A DNA stretch of 64,000 bases from Nocardiopsis coralli (GCF_014892575.1 NZ_JADBGI010000008.1:1-64000), one strand, 5' to 3'. Numbered from the stretch's first letter, positions 1 through 9,680 are shown. A program made the numbers and translations. Notes: generated by a model not told the origin, from the sequence alone.

Positions 1-1089
1 GCCGACCTCGGCCTGATCCCTGCGGGTGAGTCGGTGACTTCGCGCTACGCGCGTACCTACGACGCCCTGATCTCCGCGGCCGGGTTCGCACACGGCCACC
101 ACGGCCACACCACCAACGGCACCAACGCCAACGCGGGTGGCGCCGCTGGCGACACCACCAACGGCACCGGCACCGGCACCGGCACCGCAGGTGCCGCCGC
201 CGACGCTGGCACCGGCCCCGTCGGCAACGCCGACGGCGCTGTCGACGGTGACGCCGATGGCGCTGGCGGCTCTGCCGCTGCCGCTGTCACTGGTGGCGCC
301 ACCGCTGGTGGTGGCTGCTCGCAGCCGCCCGGCACCAAGGCCGTCATCAACATCACCGTGCCGCTGTCGGCGCTGCTCGGCTTCGGCTTCGCCTTCAAGA
401 ACCAGAACGAGACCGACACCGGCAACGATGCCGACGGCGTCGCCTACCCCGGCGCCGCTGGGGCCGCGGGCGCCGCCACCGCAGGTGGCGCCAACACCAC
501 CGGGGCAACCGGGAACACCGGGGCGACCACCGCCCCCGGCCCCGAGCCGGGCTCGGGCCCCGACCCCGGCGGCGGCACCGGTGACGGCGCCACCAACACC
601 AACACCGGCCCGCCCGGCTCCTCCGGGAACCCCGTTTCTCCCGGTGGCCCCGGCTCGGTGGTCTCTTCCGGGTTGGCGGTGACCGAGGACGGCAACGTGC
701 TCGCCCTGTCGGCGGTGCGCGCCATGTTGCCCACCGCCCAGATCCGCCGGTTGATCTTCGACGACCGCACCGGCCTGCCCCTGGACCTGGGCCGCGCCCA
801 CCGCCTGGCGCCCGGTTACCTGCGCACCGCCGCCTTCGCCGGGCACACCACCTGCGCATGGTCGGGTGGGTGCGACGTGCCGGTCTCGCAGTGCGAGGCC
901 GACCACATCACCGAGTTCACCCACGGCGGCGAAACCAAGGCCACCAACCTCCAGCCCCTGTGCTCCACGCACAACCGCGCCAAGTACCGCCGCTCGAACG
1001 GCAAGAACCCCACCGGCGGTCCCGAAGGCGCCAACGGCGGCTCGGGTGCCGAAGGCACCGGCACCACCGACACCACCGGCACCGGCTAG
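1..1089 (+). CDS. HNH endonuclease domain protein, DUF222/13E12-type (5' partial)
   Basis: The frame is open from base 1, so the start and most of the N-terminal domain lie outside the window. The C-terminal part carries an HNH nuclease core: Cys-rich start (TTCAWSGGCDVP), CEADHI, then HGGETKATNLQPLC and HN. These are the metal-finger and catalytic histidine elements of the actinobacterial DUF222/13E12 repeat family. About 200 residues before the nuclease domain are low-complexity Gly/Ala/Thr/Asn/Pro (bases 100-660), and the C-terminus repeats the theme (Gly-Thr repeats). This is an unusually long disordered insertion for the family. Members are usually multicopy in a genome; their biological role is not settled. 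No partner gene is adjacent. Confidence 0.8.
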   Translation, partial: ADLGLIPAGESVTSRYARTYDALISAAGFAHGHHGHTTNGTNANAGGAAGDTTNGTGTGTGTAGAAADAGTGPVGNADGAVDGDADGAGGSAAAAVTGGATAGGGCSQPPGTKAVINITVPLSALLGFGFAFKNQNETDTGNDADGVAYPGAAGAAGAATAGGANTTGATGNTGATTAPGPEPGSGPDPGGGTGDGATNTNTGPPGSSGNPVSPGGPGSVVSSGLAVTEDGNVLALSAVRAMLPTAQIRRLIFDDRTGLPLDLGRAHRLAPGYLRTAAFAGHTTCAWSGGCDVPVSQCEADHITEFTHGGETKATNLQPLCSTHNRAKYRRSNGKNPTGGPEGANGGSGAEGTGTTDTTGTG

Positions 1090-1257
1090 ACCAGCAGGCC
1101 CCTTCCACAGGCCGCCCGCCCCAGGCCCGATCCCCCTGCCGATCCCCCTGCCGAGCCCAGCTCTGGCCGTCAGAGAACCTTCAGGACCGGATCCAGTGGT
1201 GCACGCTGGGACGGCGACTGCCGCAACCGGCCCCGCCGAGACCCACGGCCCACCGCC

Positions 1258-1360
1258 CACCACGCACCGGGCACCAGGCACCACGCACCGGGCACCAGGC
1301 ACCACGCACCGGGCACCACGCACCGGGCACCAGGCACCACGCACCGGGCACCGGGCACCG
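1258..1360. repeat. Tandem repeat, about 21-bp unit
   Basis: A unit reading CACCACGCACCGGGCACCAGG is repeated in full twice and then in shortened variants up to about 1360. The sub-motif GGCACC recurs throughout. The period is a multiple of three, but none of the frames through it looks like a real protein. It is probably slipped-strand expansion. Confidence 0.75.
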
Positions 1361-1634
1361 CTTCTGGAGAATCTCCATCGAAGGCCCAACACATACCCAC
1401 CCACGGCGGCGGCCCGCACTCTGGCCCCACTCGACCCGATCGCACGTGAGCCTGCTCCTGGACCGAGCGGCCCTTCCCAGCGGTTGATAGTGCCCAATTG
1501 AGCACCGGAAAACGTTGTCAGTGCCTAAATGAGCATTAACAACGCCACAGACCCGGACACCTGCCCCACCGGACCCACCAGCGCCACGCAACCAGGGGCG
1601 GACCGCCCAGACCAGGTCCACCCGGGACTCACCC

Positions 1635-1802
1635 GCACACGTGTCACCCCTGAGACTCAATGCCCCGCCGGGAGTGCGCGAGGCCCGGGCCCATCCACAC
1701 ACGTGCCACCCCCGACACTCAATGCCCTGCCGGGAGTGCCGGGGCCCGGAGGACACCCGCACACCTGCCACCCCGGGACTCAATGCCCTGCCGGGAGTGT
1801 GC
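1635..1802. repeat. Three direct repeats of about 45 bp with a period near 60 bp
   Basis: Copies at about 1635-1680, 1696-1740 and 1757-1802 share the core CTCAATGCCCTGCCGGGAGTG, preceded by CACACNTGCCACCCC. The first copy has one CCCC/CCCT change in the core. The 15-16 bases between copies differ. There are too few copies, and the repeats are too long, to call a CRISPR array, and no cas genes are near. Confidence 0.75.
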
Positions 1803-2465
1803 GGGGCGTGCCGTGCCTGTGCCGTTGCTGTCGCAGGAGCGAGCCACCACCCCCACACCTGGACCGTTGACCGCAATGAAGTACCCCAGGGGGTGAGGTA
1901 GTTGCCGTCAGCTCTGCCCACCGTTCTTTTGGCTGCTGCCAGGGGGCCTCGGGGGAGCGGGTGGTTCGTCGATGCGGGTCGGGTCAGCCCGGCGAACAGG
2001 GCCGGAACGCACACCCCGAGGCGCCGTGCTCAACCCACCACCCCACCCGCCACCATCACCACTCAGAGAAAGGGCCGGGGGTGGCGCCGACGTGGGTTGC
2101 GGGAAGGCCCGGCCGGGCTATGATCCGGCCCCGACGAACCACCACCCCCGAGGCAACACCACAGAACACCCGCCCCACCCCCCAGAACCCCCGACCCCAT
2201 CCCCACAGCACAACCAGCGTCCTAGCCCACTCCACCCCCGAACCCCCGAACCCCCGAACCCGCAACGCACACCCTCATCAACGATCCAGGCGGTCCTCGT
2301 CTTGTCGGCGCCGCCGATACACGAACGCGTCAAGGCAGGAAACGGTCCTGGCCCGGGACAAGTTGTCCGGATCCCGGCACACAACCGGAGCGCGATCGGC
2401 TCCTACGGTTCGGGGCGGTGAGGCAGAATGCCGGTGACGACCCCCAACCCCTCAGGGAGACCGGT

Positions 2466-2717
2466 ATGTTCCGGATCGCCATCAGCCGCGTGGATAACCG
2501 GCGGATCACCCCCGTCCGGCACGAGACCGCGCTGTCCGTGGACGAAGCGGTCCGTGCCGTGCGCGGGCTCCTGCCGGAGCTCTCGCCCGGGGCGGGGGGC
2601 GAGGCCGTCTCCGACGAGGACGTGCAGAGCTCCGTCAACCGGGTCAACGACTTCCGCCAGGACGTCACGGTCGGGGACGGGGAGCGCTACCGCGTGGTCA
2701 TCGCGCCCATGATGTGA
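2466..2717 (+). CDS. Hypothetical protein, 83 aa
   Basis: I do not recognise this protein. The ATG at 2466 is chosen because AGGGAGA lies just upstream; an earlier GTG in frame lacks such a site. The product begins MFRIAISRVDNRR, is slightly acidic and soluble, and has no membrane segment or cysteine. It ends 73 bases before the convergent isomerase gene. Its codon use looks like real coding sequence, with GC-rich third positions. Confidence 0.55.
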   Translation: MFRIAISRVDNRRITPVRHETALSVDEAVRAVRGLLPELSPGAGGEAVSDEDVQSSVNRVNDFRQDVTVGDGERYRVVIAPMM

Positions 2718-2790
2718 GGGCGCCGATACCCCGCCGTGCGGCCCGCCCCGCGACCCGGGCGGGCCGCCCCCGACGGCCCGCCCTCCGGCG

Positions 2791-3795
2791 TCAGTCGGAG
2801 GAGAACGCCGCGTCGAAGGAGGCCTCGGGCGGGTCGAACATGTTCGCGCGCACGAACCGCACCGCCTCGGCCGCGCCGGTGAGCCGGTCCATCCCCGGGT
2901 CCTCCCACTCCACCGAGATCGGGCCCTCGTAGCCGATCGAGTTCAGCACCCGGAAGCACGCCTCCCACGGCACGTCCCCGCGCCCCGTCGACACGAAGTC
3001 CCATCCCCGGCGCGGGTCGCCCCACGGCAGGTGAGACCCGAGGCGCGCGTTGCGCCCGCCCCCGGTCCGCATCCGGGCGTCCTTGCAGTCCACGTGGTAG
3101 ATGCGGTCGCGGAAGTCGTACAGGAACCCGACCGGGTCGACGTCCTGCCACACCATGTGGCTGGGGTCCCAGTTGAGCCCGAAGGAGGGCCGGTGCCCGA
3201 CCGCCTCCAGCGCGGCCTGGGCGGTCCAGAAGTCGTAGGCGATCTCCGAGGGGTGCACCTCCAGGGCGAACCGCACCCCGACCTCCTCGAACACGTCCAG
3301 GATCGGGTTCCACCGGTCGGCGAAGTCCCGGTAGCCCGCCTCGATGACGTCGGCGCCCACCGGCGGGAACATCGCCACGTACTTCCAGTTGGCCGAGCCG
3401 GAGAACCCGACGACGGTGTCCACACCCAGCTTCGCGGCGGCGCGCGCGGTCGTGCGCATCTCCTCGGCCGCGCGCTGCCGCACGCCCTCGGGATCGCCGT
3501 CGCCCCACAGGCGCGAGGGCAGGATGTTCTTGTGCCGGTGGTCGATCGGGTCGTCGCAGACCGCCTGGCCCACCATGTGGTTGGAGATCGCCCACACACC
3601 CAGGCCGTGGCGCTTCAGGATGTCGAGGCGGTCGCGCACGTAGTCGTCGTCCACGGCCGCGCGGGTGACGTCGAGGTGATCGCCCCAACAGGCGATCTCC
3701 AGGCCGTCGTAACCCCACGAGGACGCGAGCGAGCACACCTCCTCGAACGGCAGGTCGGCCCACTGGCCGGTGAACAGGGTGACGGGTCGGGTCAT
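2791..3795 (-). CDS. Sugar phosphate isomerase/epimerase family TIM barrel, 334 aa
   Basis: The protein belongs to the xylose-isomerase-like TIM-barrel superfamily (AP endonuclease 2 fold). The expected acidic and histidine metal ligands are visible in order: Glu in FALEVHPSE, Asp and His in NWDPSHM, His and Asp in YHVDCKDAR, and Glu in SVEWEDP. The start is supported by GGAGG spaced before the ATG. It is the last gene of the long minus-strand run, 43 bases after the phosphodiesterase-like gene. Relatives often sit beside Gfo/Idh/MocA dehydrogenases and ThuA proteins in sugar or cyclitol catabolism, which fits this locus. The exact substrate cannot be read from sequence. Confidence 0.85.
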   Translation of the reverse strand: MTRPVTLFTGQWADLPFEEVCSLASSWGYDGLEIACWGDHLDVTRAAVDDDYVRDRLDILKRHGLGVWAISNHMVGQAVCDDPIDHRHKNILPSRLWGDGDPEGVRQRAAEEMRTTARAAAKLGVDTVVGFSGSANWKYVAMFPPVGADVIEAGYRDFADRWNPILDVFEEVGVRFALEVHPSEIAYDFWTAQAALEAVGHRPSFGLNWDPSHMVWQDVDPVGFLYDFRDRIYHVDCKDARMRTGGGRNARLGSHLPWGDPRRGWDFVSTGRGDVPWEACFRVLNSIGYEGPISVEWEDPGMDRLTGAAEAVRFVRANMFDPPEASFDAAFSSD

Positions 3796-3838
3796 CGTGA
3801 CCTCCGGGGTCGATGGGGGGTGTGTGGCCGGTGCCGGC

Positions 3839-5239
3839 TCAGGAGGGGGTCGGCCCCGCCGGGTCCGGCACCCCGACGAGGCCGAGCAGGAGGTCGCGCA
3901 CCTCGGTGGCGGCGATGGTGTCCCGGGCGGACCCGGGGTCGGTGCAGATCAGGAGAGGACCGTCGTCGGGGTCCTCGGTGCGGCGCCCGTGGGTCCCGCG
4001 CACCGGCGACGGGTCCAGGGGGACGACGTTCATCGTGTAGCGCAGCCCGGCCTTCTTGCGGGCCAGGTTGGCGGCGGCCCGGGCCTTGACCAGCCGGTCC
4101 TTCGGGTCGAGGAAGAGCTCGGCCGGGTCGAAGCCGGGCTTGCGGTGGATGTCGACCCCGCGTGCGAAGTCCGGGGCACGTGCGTCGTCGAGCCAGTAGT
4201 AGTAGGTGAACCACGCGCCCGGCTCGGCCACCAGGGTCAGCTCGCCGGAACGCTCGTGGTCCAGGCCGTGCTCGGCCTGCCCCTTCTCGTCCAGGACCAG
4301 GTCCACGCCCTCGAGGCGTTCCAGGAGCCCGGCGACCGCGGGCACGTCCTGCTCGTCGCGCACGTAGACGTGGGAACACTGGTGGTCGCTGACGGCGAAG
4401 GCGCGCGAGGCCCACGGGTCGAGGTACTCCATGCCGGCCTGGGTGTAGACCTCCAGCAGCCCCGCCCGGCGCAGCTCCCGGTTGACGTCCACCGGGGTCG
4501 TGGCGGGGGTGATGCCGTACTCGCTGAGCACCACGACCCGAACCCCGGCGGCCTCGGCGTCGTCGAGGAGCGGTGCGAGCGCGGCGTCCATGTCCCGCGC
4601 GGCCTTGCGGGCCTGCGGGGAATCGGGGCCGTGGCGCTGCAGGTCGTAGTCCAGGTGCGGGACGTAGCACAGCGTCAGGTCGGCGCGCGGCATGAGCCGG
4701 CGGGTGGCCGCGACGATCCACTCGGTGGAGGCCAGCGAGGCGGTCGGTCCCCAGTAGTTGAACAGCGGGAACGGGCCCAGCTCCTCGGTGAGCTCGTCGT
4801 GCAGTTCGGGCGGGCGGGTGTAACAGTCCGGGGACTTGCGCCCGTCCGCGTGGTAGATCGGCCGCGGGGTGATGGTCCAGTCCGTGGTGGCGCCCATCGC
4901 GTACCACCAGCACACGTTGGCCACTTTCAGCCCCGGCCGGTGGCGGCGCGCGGTCTCCCAGACCTTCTCGCCCTGCACGAGCCGGTTGTGCTGGCGCCAC
5001 AGGTACACCTCGCCCAGGTCGCGGAAGAACCACCCGTTGGCGACGGCGCCGTGCCCGGCCGGGGTGCGCCCGGTCAGGAACGTGGACTGCACGGTGCAGG
5101 TCACCGCGGGCAGCACTGTGTCCAGCGGGGCCTGCCACCCGCGCTCGGCCAGGGCGCGCAGCCGGGGCGCGTGCTGCAGGAGGTTGGGGGTGAGCCCGAC
5201 CGCGTCGACCACGAGCAGGCGGGGTTCGGCTGAGGACAT
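3839..5239 (-). CDS. eboF: EboF-like alkaline-phosphatase-superfamily protein (nucleotide pyrophosphatase/phosphodiesterase fold), 466 aa
   Basis: The fold is that of type I phosphodiesterase/nucleotide pyrophosphatases. There is an early metal-site Asp in LLVVDAVG, a nucleophile loop with Thr/Ser residues ([14 protein letters not shown]) followed by TPAGHG, then [17 protein letters not shown] and VSDHQ. The usual SDHG metal motif is changed to SEYG. The frame is open far upstream, but the start at 5239 has GGAAGGG six bases before the ATG and matches where homology begins. It follows eboE after 32 bases. In cyanobacterial scytonemin-associated ebo clusters the last gene encodes such a protein; assignment as EboF rests on this context plus fold. 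Residues after about 430 are variable. Confidence 0.75.
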   Translation of the reverse strand: MSSAEPRLLVVDAVGLTPNLLQHAPRLRALAERGWQAPLDTVLPAVTCTVQSTFLTGRTPAGHGAVANGWFFRDLGEVYLWRQHNRLVQGEKVWETARRHRPGLKVANVCWWYAMGATTDWTITPRPIYHADGRKSPDCYTRPPELHDELTEELGPFPLFNYWGPTASLASTEWIVAATRRLMPRADLTLCYVPHLDYDLQRHGPDSPQARKAARDMDAALAPLLDDAEAAGVRVVVLSEYGITPATTPVDVNRELRRAGLLEVYTQAGMEYLDPWASRAFAVSDHQCSHVYVRDEQDVPAVAGLLERLEGVDLVLDEKGQAEHGLDHERSGELTLVAEPGAWFTYYYWLDDARAPDFARGVDIHRKPGFDPAELFLDPKDRLVKARAAANLARKKAGLRYTMNVVPLDPSPVRGTHGRRTEDPDDGPLLICTDPGSARDTIAATEVRDLLLGLVGVPDPAGPTPS

Positions 5240-5271
5240 GGCATCCCTTCCGTCGGGGGCGGCGTCGGTGC

Positions 5272-6435
5272 TCACACGGGCTCCAGACCCAGTTCGGTGA
5301 GGCGGTCGCGGGCCCAGGCGACCTCGGCGGCGATCCCGGACACGAGGGCCTGCTCGTCGGCGGGGCGGCGGTCCTCCGGCAGCACCGACCAGGTGTAGGT
5401 CTCCACCTCCACGTGGTCGGTCAGCGCCCGTTCGCCCCCGAAGAGGCGGCCGAGCACGTCGGTGAGGTGCCCGTGGGTGATGCGCAGCGGCGGCCGGGCC
5501 TCGGCGTGCAACGGCACGTGGAAGTGGGTGCGCCACGGTCCCCGCGCCGGCAGCGGGTAGGGGCCGGCCAGCGCCTCGGGCAGGTCGTCGCGCCCGCGCG
5601 CCCGCACGCCCACGAGCTCGCGTGTCTGGTGCAGGAACCGGTCCTCGGCGAAGTCGGACAGCGCCTCCCGTGCGTGCGGGTCGCGCGGGTCCGGCACCTC
5701 GACGGCGGCGGAGGCCTGCGTCTTGACCACCGGGAGCCCCGCTTCGGCGAGCCGGTCCAGGGCGGGCCCGGCCTCCTCGAACCCGGTCGCGGTGTGGCAG
5801 GTGTCCAGGCACACGCCCAGCTGCGGGGGCAGCCCTGACAGCAGGCGGGCGGCGTCCCTGGTCGTCTCGACCACGCACCCCGGTTCCGGTTCCAGCCCCA
5901 CCCGGACGGGGGTGCCCTGTTCGTCGAGTTCGGCCAGCACACCGGCGAGCTCGACCAGGTGGCGCCGGGCGCGGTCCAGGCGCCCCGGGTCCCAGGGTTC
6001 GCGCCAGGCCAGGGGCAGGCTCGACACACTCCCGCGCGCGGCGTCGTCGGGCATGAGGCGGGCCAGGACCCGGGCGCAGTCGACCGTGTAGTCCAGGCGC
6101 GCCCGCTCGGTCCAGTCCGGGTGGTAGACGCGGTGCTTGACCACCGGGTCCTGGAACCCGCGGTAGGGGAACGCGTTGAGGGTCACCGTCTCGAGCCCGG
6201 CCTCGTCCAGCCCCGCACGGAGCCGGTCGACCAGCGCGGGGTCGTCCGCGAGCTCCCGGGCCAGCGGGGCCGGCAGCCACAACCCGAGCCCGAGGCGGTC
6301 GGCGCCCAGGCGCTCGCGCACCCCGCCGCCGAACACCCGGATCTGGCGCAGCACCCCGTCGAGGTCCTCGGCCGGGTGCACGTTCGTGCAGTACCCCAGG
6401 TGGACGACGGTCCCGTCCCGGTGGCGCAACCTCAC
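5272..6435 (-). CDS. eboE: EboE-like metabolite traffic protein (xylose-isomerase-like TIM barrel), 387 aa
   Basis: The product starts with LGYCTNVHP, typical of EboE, and continues as a TIM barrel. Metal ligands expected for the superfamily are visible: Glu in VGLEPEPG, Asp/His in GVCLDTCHTA, and His pairs near the C-terminal third (THFHVPLH). The start is a GTG at 6435 that overlaps the stop of the upstream TatD gene as GTGA. EboE is required, with its cluster partners, for export of precursor compounds to the periplasm in Nostoc scytonemin synthesis; its chemistry is not established. The order EboA, EboB, EboE, EboF on this strand matches an ebo operon. Confidence 0.8.
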   Translation of the reverse strand: MRLRHRDGTVVHLGYCTNVHPAEDLDGVLRQIRVFGGGVRERLGADRLGLGLWLPAPLARELADDPALVDRLRAGLDEAGLETVTLNAFPYRGFQDPVVKHRVYHPDWTERARLDYTVDCARVLARLMPDDAARGSVSSLPLAWREPWDPGRLDRARRHLVELAGVLAELDEQGTPVRVGLEPEPGCVVETTRDAARLLSGLPPQLGVCLDTCHTATGFEEAGPALDRLAEAGLPVVKTQASAAVEVPDPRDPHAREALSDFAEDRFLHQTRELVGVRARGRDDLPEALAGPYPLPARGPWRTHFHVPLHAEARPPLRITHGHLTDVLGRLFGGERALTDHVEVETYTWSVLPEDRRPADEQALVSGIAAEVAWARDRLTELGLEPV

Positions 6436-7304
6436 CGCGCACCCCCGTCCGGTTGGCCGCGCAGGATCGAGTTGCCCGAGAAGGTCTCCGAGACGTCCGC
6501 GGCCCCGATCTCGTCCAGCACCAGGCGCCCGCTCTGCCCGTAGAACTCCACCGGGTTGTCCCACAGCACCCGCTCGGCCTCGGCCTCGGAGAACCCCGCG
6601 GCCAGCATCGCCTCGCCGGTGCGCAGGGTGGTGAGCGGATCGCTGTGGCCCCAGTCGGCCGCCGAGTTCACGATCATGCGCTCGGTGCCCCACTCCTGGA
6701 GGATGCGCACCATGCGGTCCGGGCTCATCTTCGTGTCCGGGTAGATGGAGAAACCCATCGTGCACCCGGACTCGTGCACCATCCCGACCGTCGTCTCGTT
6801 GAGGTGGTCGACCAGCACGGTGCGCGGGTCGAGGCCGGACTCGGCGACCAGCTCGAGCGTGCGGCGGGTGCCGGCGGCCTTGTCGCGGTGCGGGGTGTGC
6901 ACCAGGACCGGCAGCTCGAACTCGCGCGCCAGTTCCAGCTGGTACCGGAACGCCTTCTCCTCCTCGGCGGTCTGCGAGTCGAAGCCGACCTCGCCGACCG
7001 CGACGACCCCGTCCTTGGCCAGGTACCGGGGCAGCAGGTCGAGCACCCCTGCCAGCCGCGGGTCGTTGGCCTCCTTCGGGTTGAGGGCGATCGCGCAGTG
7101 GTGGCGGATGCCGAAGCGCTCGGCCCGGAAACGCTCCCAGCCGACGAGGCCGTCGAAGTAGTCGCGGAACGAGCTCACCCCGGTGCGGGGCTGGCCCAAC
7201 CAGAACGCCGGCTCCACCAGGGCGCGCACCCCGGCGTCGTACATGGCGCGGTAGTCGTCGGTCGTGCGCGAGGTCATGTGGATGTGCGGGTCGAAGATGC
7301 GCAT
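6432..7304 (-). CDS. eboB: EboB-like TatD-family metal-dependent hydrolase, 290 aa
   Basis: The N-terminal metal motif is DPHIHMTSRT (HxH). A conserved Glu follows in GEVGFDS, then histidines in VHTPHRDK and VDHLNE, and the C-terminal Asp in SAADWGH. This is the TatD/amidohydrolase layout. The ATG overlaps the stop of eboA by one base (TGATG), so the pair is translationally coupled, and its own stop overlaps the eboE start. EboB proteins form a distinct TatD branch found only in ebo clusters. Substrate unknown. Confidence 0.85.
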   Translation of the reverse strand: MRIFDPHIHMTSRTTDDYRAMYDAGVRALVEPAFWLGQPRTGVSSFRDYFDGLVGWERFRAERFGIRHHCAIALNPKEANDPRLAGVLDLLPRYLAKDGVVAVGEVGFDSQTAEEEKAFRYQLELAREFELPVLVHTPHRDKAAGTRRTLELVAESGLDPRTVLVDHLNETTVGMVHESGCTMGFSIYPDTKMSPDRMVRILQEWGTERMIVNSAADWGHSDPLTTLRTGEAMLAAGFSEAEAERVLWDNPVEFYGQSGRLVLDEIGAADVSETFSGNSILRGQPDGGAR

Positions 7305-7939
7305 CACGCCTCCGTGTGCTCGTCGTCGGGGGAGTGCCCCAGGACCAGGTGGACGTCGTCGGGCACCGGCCGTCCGGCGCGTTCGCGTTCCTCCGCGTAG
7401 TCGGCGCACATGCGCACGAGCTCCGCGTCCACGCGCTCGGGCACACCGCGCACCCCGGCGAGAGGAACCCCGGTGAACAGGCACTTGAGCACCGCCTGCC
7501 GCCACGCGTGGAGATCCAGCAGGTCGGCGGCGGGCCCGCCCACGGCCGCGGCGACCAGGCGGGTGTCGTTGGTGCGCAGGGCGTCGGCCATGAGCTCGCG
7601 GGCGAGCGGTGCGGCGGCGGGGTCGAGCAGGCCGAGGCCGCGCAGCACGGCGCGGCGTTCCCCGGAGTCCCCGTGGTGGTAGAGGTCGGACACCTCGTCG
7701 GCGAAGGGCCCGGGCGCCGTCGCCGCCGCGCAGGCGCGCAGGAGCTCGAGGCGCACGAGGTCCTCCAGGGTCGGGCCGAGCACCCCGTCGGGGTCGCCCG
7801 AGGGGCCCGCGCCGCGTGACACCCGGCGGGCGGCGGCGGGGAAGAGCACCGCGATCCGGTCGGGCTGATCGTGGACCCGTGCCACCAGGTCGGCCAGCGC
7901 ACGGCGGGCGTCCTCGCCGGTCAGGAACCCGTCGTTCAC
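7304..7939 (-). CDS. eboA: EboA domain protein, 211 aa
   Basis: This matches EboA in size, position and character: an Ala/Leu-rich helical protein without catalytic motif, with a conserved-looking segment ADALRTNDTRLVAAAVG followed by DLLDLHAWRQAVLKCLF, which is the most recognisable EboA signature. The start at 7939 overlaps the stop of the upstream isomerase gene by 4 bases. It is soluble, with no signal peptide. EboA proteins have no known activity and are found only with EboB, EboC and EboE partners. Assignment rests on motif memory plus context. Confidence 0.75.
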   Translation of the reverse strand: MNDGFLTGEDARRALADLVARVHDQPDRIAVLFPAAARRVSRGAGPSGDPDGVLGPTLEDLVRLELLRACAAATAPGPFADEVSDLYHHGDSGERRAVLRGLGLLDPAAAPLARELMADALRTNDTRLVAAAVGGPAADLLDLHAWRQAVLKCLFTGVPLAGVRGVPERVDAELVRMCADYAEERERAGRPVPDDVHLVLGHSPDDEHTEA

Positions 7940-8808
7940 CGGATCACCCCCTCGTGGCGCGGTGTGCGGCGCGCGTGGGCGACCATGAGCGCGTCGGTGA
8001 GGGCGCGCATCGACCGTTCCGCCACGAGCGGGGCGGCGTGGCCGTGGCGGGGGAGTTCCACGCAGGCCAGGCCCTGGTAGCCGACCTCCTCCAGGGCGCC
8101 CAGGACCCCGGGCAGGTCGATCTCGCCGTCGCCGAACTCCAGGTGGTCGTGCACGCCCGGGCGCATGTCGTCGAGCTGCACATTCGCGATGAGCCCGCCC
8201 GCGCGGCGGACGGTGCCCTCGGGGCCGTCGGGTTCGTTGCAGACCCCGTGCCCCACGTCGACGGTGACCCGGAACCGGGGCGGGGAACCCAGGCGGGACC
8301 GGAGCTCGAGCACGTCCTCGAGGCGTTCGGCGAACATGCCCGGTTCCGGCTCGAACGCGCAGTCCACGCCGAGCTCGTCGGCCAGGGGGAGGACCTGCTC
8401 GACCCCGCCGACCAGCCGGGACCAGCCCTCGTCCGGGCCCACCCCGGCCGGGAGGATGCCCGACCAGAACGAGACCGCCTCGGCGCCCAGGTCGTGGCCG
8501 ATGCGCACGGCCCGGCGCAGGAGTTCCACGCGCTGTTCCCGTCCCGTGCCCGAGACCAGGGTCGGTTCGTGCTTGCGGCGCGGGTCCATGAGGTAGCGGG
8601 CCCCGGTCTCCACGACGACCGCCAGGCCCAGGTCGGACAGGCGCGCCCCGATGCGGCGGACGCGCTCCGGGGCGTCGTCGGCGAAGGGATCCAGGTGCGG
8701 GTGGTCGAGGGTGAGCGCCACACCCTCGTACCCGAGGTCGGCGATGATCGCCAGGGCGTCGTCCAGGCGGTGGTCCCAGAACCCGTTGGTGCCGTAACCG
8801 AACCTCAT
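7936..8808 (-). CDS. Sugar phosphate isomerase/epimerase in the ebo cluster, 290 aa
   Basis: A second xylose-isomerase-like TIM barrel. Metal ligands: Glu in CAFEPEPGMF, Asp and His in VTVDVGHGVC, Asp in VQLDDMRPG followed by HDHLEFGDGEID, and Glu in CVELPRHGH. The ATG at 8808 overlaps the stop of the UbiA-like gene (ATGA). The frame is open upstream, but a start there would run through the prenyltransferase gene. It sits between eboC and eboA, the position where other clusters can carry eboD or nothing, so it may be a lineage-specific ebo accessory acting on a sugar or cyclitol intermediate. Not equivalent to EboE, which is present separately. Confidence 0.8.
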   Translation of the reverse strand: MRFGYGTNGFWDHRLDDALAIIADLGYEGVALTLDHPHLDPFADDAPERVRRIGARLSDLGLAVVVETGARYLMDPRRKHEPTLVSGTGREQRVELLRRAVRIGHDLGAEAVSFWSGILPAGVGPDEGWSRLVGGVEQVLPLADELGVDCAFEPEPGMFAERLEDVLELRSRLGSPPRFRVTVDVGHGVCNEPDGPEGTVRRAGGLIANVQLDDMRPGVHDHLEFGDGEIDLPGVLGALEEVGYQGLACVELPRHGHAAPLVAERSMRALTDALMVAHARRTPRHEGVIR

Positions 8809-9680
8809 GTGATCGCCACCTTCCGGGAGGCGGCCTTGGCCAGGGGAGCGCCCACCACCAGGCCGGTCGCGGTGCACGGGGCGCCCGAACGCGCGAGCAG
8901 CGCGGCCTGGAGCGGGATCATGCCCCGGATCCCGGTCCCGGTCGCGGCCCCGGCGTTCGCGGCGACCGGTTTCGCCACGGCGCGCGCCTGGGCCCGCCCC
9001 ACCTGTGTGGCGAACACACCCGCGTACAGGCCGGACAGGACCTCGCCCCACGCACCGCGGCGCGTGCAGGGCTCCGGCCCGGTCGGGGCGGCCGCCGCGG
9101 CGGCGCTGCCCATCGTGCAGGCGAGCGCGCCGACCGCCACCGATGGGCGGGTCCCGTACACCTCGCCCCTGCTCAGGGCCGTCACCCCGTAGGTGTGCGC
9201 GGCCATCACCAGGGCCGGGCGCAGAGCAGCGCCGGGGCGGTCGCCGGCGCCCATGAGCACGTCCAGGCCGCGGTTGACGGCCATGCCGAGCGGTGCGAGG
9301 CGCGTCGGTTTCAGCACCAGGTCGTAACCCCACACCGTTGCGGCCAAGGCGCCCGCCACCGCGGCGCTGTGCCGTCCGCCGCCGGCCGCTGCCACACCCA
9401 CGCCCGCCGCGGTGAGCCCCGCCGCGACCGCGAGGGCCTCGCCGGGACGTACGGCACCCGAGGGGATCGGGCGTTCGGGGCGTTCCACGGCGTCGAGCTC
9501 GCGGTCGGCGTAGTCGTTCAGGGCCATGCCCGCCCAGTACATACAGGCCGAGGCGGCGGGCAGCGCCCATGTGCCCGGCCTGCCCAGGCGCCCGGCCGCT
9601 GCGGCGCCCGCCAGGGTGTCGCCGGGCACGCTCAGCGCGGCCGGCAGGCGCACCAGCCGCGCCAGGTCCGTGAATCTCAT
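8805..9680 (-). CDS. eboC: EboC-like UbiA-family prenyltransferase, 291 aa
   Basis: A polytopic membrane protein of the UbiA superfamily. The first Asp-rich motif reads NDYADRELDAVERPERP, giving the NDxxDxxxD pattern that binds Mg-diphosphate. Several hydrophobic helices follow. The second Asp motif typical of UbiA is not evident. The start at 9680 has GGAGGG two bases before the ATG; it lies 61 bases after the inositol-phosphate-synthase-like gene. EboC branch proteins lie in every described ebo cluster and are thought to act on, or move, an unidentified membrane-associated compound. The protein is very rich in Ala and Gly. Confidence 0.8.
   Translation of the reverse strand: MRFTDLARLVRLPAALSVPGDTLAGAAAAGRLGRPGTWALPAASACMYWAGMALNDYADRELDAVERPERPIPSGAVRPGEALAVAAGLTAAGVGVAAAGGGRHSAAVAGALAATVWGYDLVLKPTRLAPLGMAVNRGLDVLMGAGDRPGAALRPALVMAAHTYGVTALSRGEVYGTRPSVAVGALACTMGSAAAAAAPTGPEPCTRRGAWGEVLSGLYAGVFATQVGRAQARAVAKPVAANAGAATGTGIRGMIPLQAALLARSGAPCTATGLVVGAPLAKAASRKVAIT

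Larger units (their letters stand above)
1090..2465. other. 1.4-kb stretch without a convincing gene
   Basis: Several open frames exist on both strands, as expected at this GC content, but their translations are Pro/Arg/His-rich low complexity with no recognisable domain and no good ribosome-binding site. The stretch holds two tandem-repeat arrays (1258-1360 and 1635-1802) and a short run of CCCGAA repeats near 2235-2262. I see no RNA gene or transposase remnant. It may be a degenerated region downstream of the HNH gene. Confidence 0.6.

Noticed and set aside
1635..1802. Possible CRISPR array
   Set aside because: Only three copies, repeats of about 45 bases with 15-16-base gaps, and no cas genes.
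1181..2014. 277-codon minus-strand frame across the repeat region
   Set aside because: The translation is low complexity, derives partly from the tandem repeats and has no ribosome-binding site or known domain.
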